Source: SKVR01 sp964491395 (GTDB taxonomy: Bacteria > Bacteroidota > Bacteroidia > Bacteroidales > UBA7960). From it: 64,000 nt of DNA. Position 1 is the stretch's first letter. Each line of letters opens with the position of its first letter. The DNA is taken from NCBI GenBank assembly GCA_964491395.1, contig CAZBGI010000009.1, positions 14,930-78,929 on the forward strand, read 5' to 3'. The translations under genes were made by a program, and so were the position numbers. This document shows positions 62,502-64,000 of the stretch, one piece after another. The notes under the pieces were generated by a model that was not told where the DNA came from, ran no database searches, and saw only the letters and a list, made by a program, of their open reading frames with translations.

Positions 62502-63815
62502 ATGGTAAGATTTATTTCCCGCACAGCATTCCTGTTGCTTATAGTGCTTCTTGCATGTAAACCACAAATGATTCAGGCACAGGTTGACTCCACTTTCCGG
62601 TTTTATTTTTATGACCAGCGGTATTCGCTTTTTCAGGTACTACCCGATACCTCTGGCGAAATTATTATGCTGGGCAACAGCATCACCAACGGGGCCAACT
62701 GGAGCGAATTGTTCAACAATCCCAATGTGAAGAACCGCGGTATTTCTGCGGACAATACATTCGGTATCCTGCACCGGCTGGAGGAAGTGACTGCTTCCCA
62801 ACCCAAAAAGATATTTTTGCTCATCGGCATCAACGATATTTCTAAAGAAACGCCGGTGGAGGTTATAATCAACAATTACCGGCGCATCATCGAACTAATA
62901 CAGCAGGATTCCCCCGACACCCGCCTTTACCTGCAGAGCCTGTTCCCCACAAGCAATGAGTTTGACCATTTCCCAAAAGCCCACAACAAGGAAAAAGAGA
63001 TAGAGGCCGTAAACCAGGGAATTGAAAAGCTGGCTGCTGATTACGGAGCCACGTTCATTGACCTGCATCCCCATTTTCTGGATGAGCACGGTAAACTCAG
63101 CAAACAATTCACCAATGATGGGCTTCACCTGATGGGAGAAGGTTACCTGCACTGGGCCCGTATCCTCAGACCCTATATCGAAGAGAAAACAGAAAATATG
63201 GAAACCGCTCCTGTCTCAGCAGGAGATTTGTATTACCAACGCAAACGAGCCATGCACGAAGCCATGCAAATTCCATCAGACGCCATTGTGATGCTGGGCA
63301 ACAGCATCACCGAAGGAGGGCTTTGGCAAGAACTGCTGCCAGGTGTTCCGGTGGTAAACAGGGGAATTGGCGGCGATCATTTGCAGGGAATGCTTGACCG
63401 GCTGCCCGGCATACTGGAGCACCAACCCAAATCCATTTTTATCATGGCAGGGATCAACAATATTTTGTTTTACGATGCCGCTCCGGCTTCTGTTGCCGAA
63501 GGTGTGGAGGCCATGATGCAACTCATCAAAGTTAAAAGCCCCGGCACAAAGATTTTCCTGCAAAGCATTTTACCCGTCAACGAAATTGCCGGGGATAACC
63601 GGGAATTTCTCCTCCACAGGCACAGCACCATAATTGCCACCAACAAATTACTGCAACAAACTGCGCATAAACACCAGGTAACTTTCATTGACCTGCACAG
63701 TTTGTTTTCCGATGAATATGACCGGCTGCAGCAGGACTTGACCACGGATGGATTGCATCTTGGACCCCAGGGGTATCTGCTATGGGCACGGGCGTTGCGG
63801 TCTTTTGTGGAGTAG
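62502..63815 (+). CDS. Exported tandem SGNH/GDSL hydrolase (two catalytic domains)
   Basis: 437 residues: N-terminal signal peptide, possibly lipoprotein (LIVLLACKP; cysteine near 19). Two complete SGNH domains follow. Domain 1 (about 45-225): MLGNSITNG, NRGISADN, LIGINDIS and the Asp/His block NDGLHLMGEG. Domain 2 (about 255-436): MLGNSITEG, NRGIGGDH, MAGINNI and TDGLHLGPQG. Both retain the Ser, Gly, Asn and His blocks, so both may be active. Relatives are sialate or carbohydrate O-acetylesterases and PAF-acetylhydrolase-like enzymes. Periplasmic or surface. Confidence 0.88.
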   Translation: MVRFISRTAFLLLIVLLACKPQMIQAQVDSTFRFYFYDQRYSLFQVLPDTSGEIIMLGNSITNGANWSELFNNPNVKNRGISADNTFGILHRLEEVTASQPKKIFLLIGINDISKETPVEVIINNYRRIIELIQQDSPDTRLYLQSLFPTSNEFDHFPKAHNKEKEIEAVNQGIEKLAADYGATFIDLHPHFLDEHGKLSKQFTNDGLHLMGEGYLHWARILRPYIEEKTENMETAPVSAGDLYYQRKRAMHEAMQIPSDAIVMLGNSITEGGLWQELLPGVPVVNRGIGGDHLQGMLDRLPGILEHQPKSIFIMAGINNILFYDAAPASVAEGVEAMMQLIKVKSPGTKIFLQSILPVNEIAGDNREFLLHRHSTIIATNKLLQQTAHKHQVTFIDLHSLFSDEYDRLQQDLTTDGLHLGPQGYLLWARALRSFVE

Positions 63816-63842
63816 GAGCCGGTCTCTGAGCTTATCTTTGTT

Positions 63843-64000
63843 GGTCCCTGAGTTTATCGAAGGGACATAGAGTAATGTGGTTTCGATAAACTCAACCACC
63901 GGAAATGGGTAGACCCTCAGCTTGTTCTTGTCGATCCCTGAGCCAGTCGAAGGGTGGTCCCTGAGCTTGTCGAAGGGTGGTCCCTGAGCTTGTCGAAGGG
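63843..64000. repeat. Tandem and inverted CCCTGAGCTTGTCGAAGGG repeats
   Basis: Units of about 23 bp: 63843-63866, an inverted variant at 63877-63900, 63933-63955, 63956-63978 and 63979-64000 (cut by the window edge). The last two are identical. This is a widespread REP-like intergenic sequence in bacterial genomes. Confidence 0.85.

Noticed and set aside
63843..64000. CRISPR-like direct repeats at the right edge
   Set aside because: Units of about 23 bp are adjacent with no unique spacers, one copy is inverted, and no cas gene is present; this is a REP-like tandem repeat.
1..64000. tRNA or rRNA genes
   Set aside because: No cloverleaf with a GGTTCGAATCC-type T arm and no rRNA signature found on either strand.

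Overview
The window reads as a draft-assembly scaffold of a member of the Bacteroidota, probably a marine or sediment Bacteroidales/Marinilabiliales-type bacterium. The evidence is two SusC/RagA receptors and one RagB/SusD lipoprotein, PorT-like and OmpP1/FadL-like barrels, SPOR-domain proteins, several Bacteroidota lipoproteins, and promoters of the Bacteroidota form TTTG-N14/15-TAnnTTTG. No rRNA, tRNA, prophage, transposase or CRISPR array was seen. Two 100-N gaps are each flanked by the same 55 bases on both sides, which looks like unmerged contig ends from a k=55 assembler.

Layout. 1-2548: the 5' part of a SusC receptor gene running off the left edge. 2876-15373: a divergent peptidoglycan/amino-sugar salvage region (murQ and a BadF-type sugar kinase leftward; Amidase_3/golvesin amidase, glycosyltransferase, DUF4922, double GNAT, SpoIID-like protein and AmpG-like transporter rightward). 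15535-19128: patatin, dnaG and an outer-membrane barrel. 19516-27136: a TetR-controlled RND efflux operon ending in a serine hydrolase. 27403-43179: housekeeping and envelope genes (SPOR proteins, DUF302 with a divergent sigma-54 activator, lpxK, Nif3 with a zinc-ribbon protein, OmpP1, a low-complexity lipoprotein, proS, fructose-bisphosphate aldolase, an NtrC-type response regulator, a coiled-coil lipoprotein).

43238-51116 is the most interesting region. It is a single-strand, PUL-like operon SusC - SusD - PKD/adhesin lipoprotein - secreted cyanophycinase - YfcC transporter, with no glycoside hydrolase. I read it as a candidate outer-membrane uptake and degradation system for cyanophycin or another beta-aspartyl polymer: capture and import by SusCD, cleavage by a lipid-anchored S51 peptidase, and inner-membrane import of arginine or dipeptide by YfcC.

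51534-63815: asnS, rpoN, a PAP2-like membrane protein, an outer-membrane barrel, an MDR oxidoreductase, a DsbA-family gene bracketed by a perfect 140-bp inverted repeat, yebC, pnuC, an NTF2-like protein, a DEAD-box helicase with a possible structured leader, and a tandem SGNH esterase. Intergenic regions carry several repeat families: a 158-bp imperfect palindrome, GACGGAA repeats, REP-like hairpin units with compensatory changes, and 23-bp tandem repeats at the right edge. The window also holds rpoN and two sigma-54 activators, so sigma-54 control is active in this organism.
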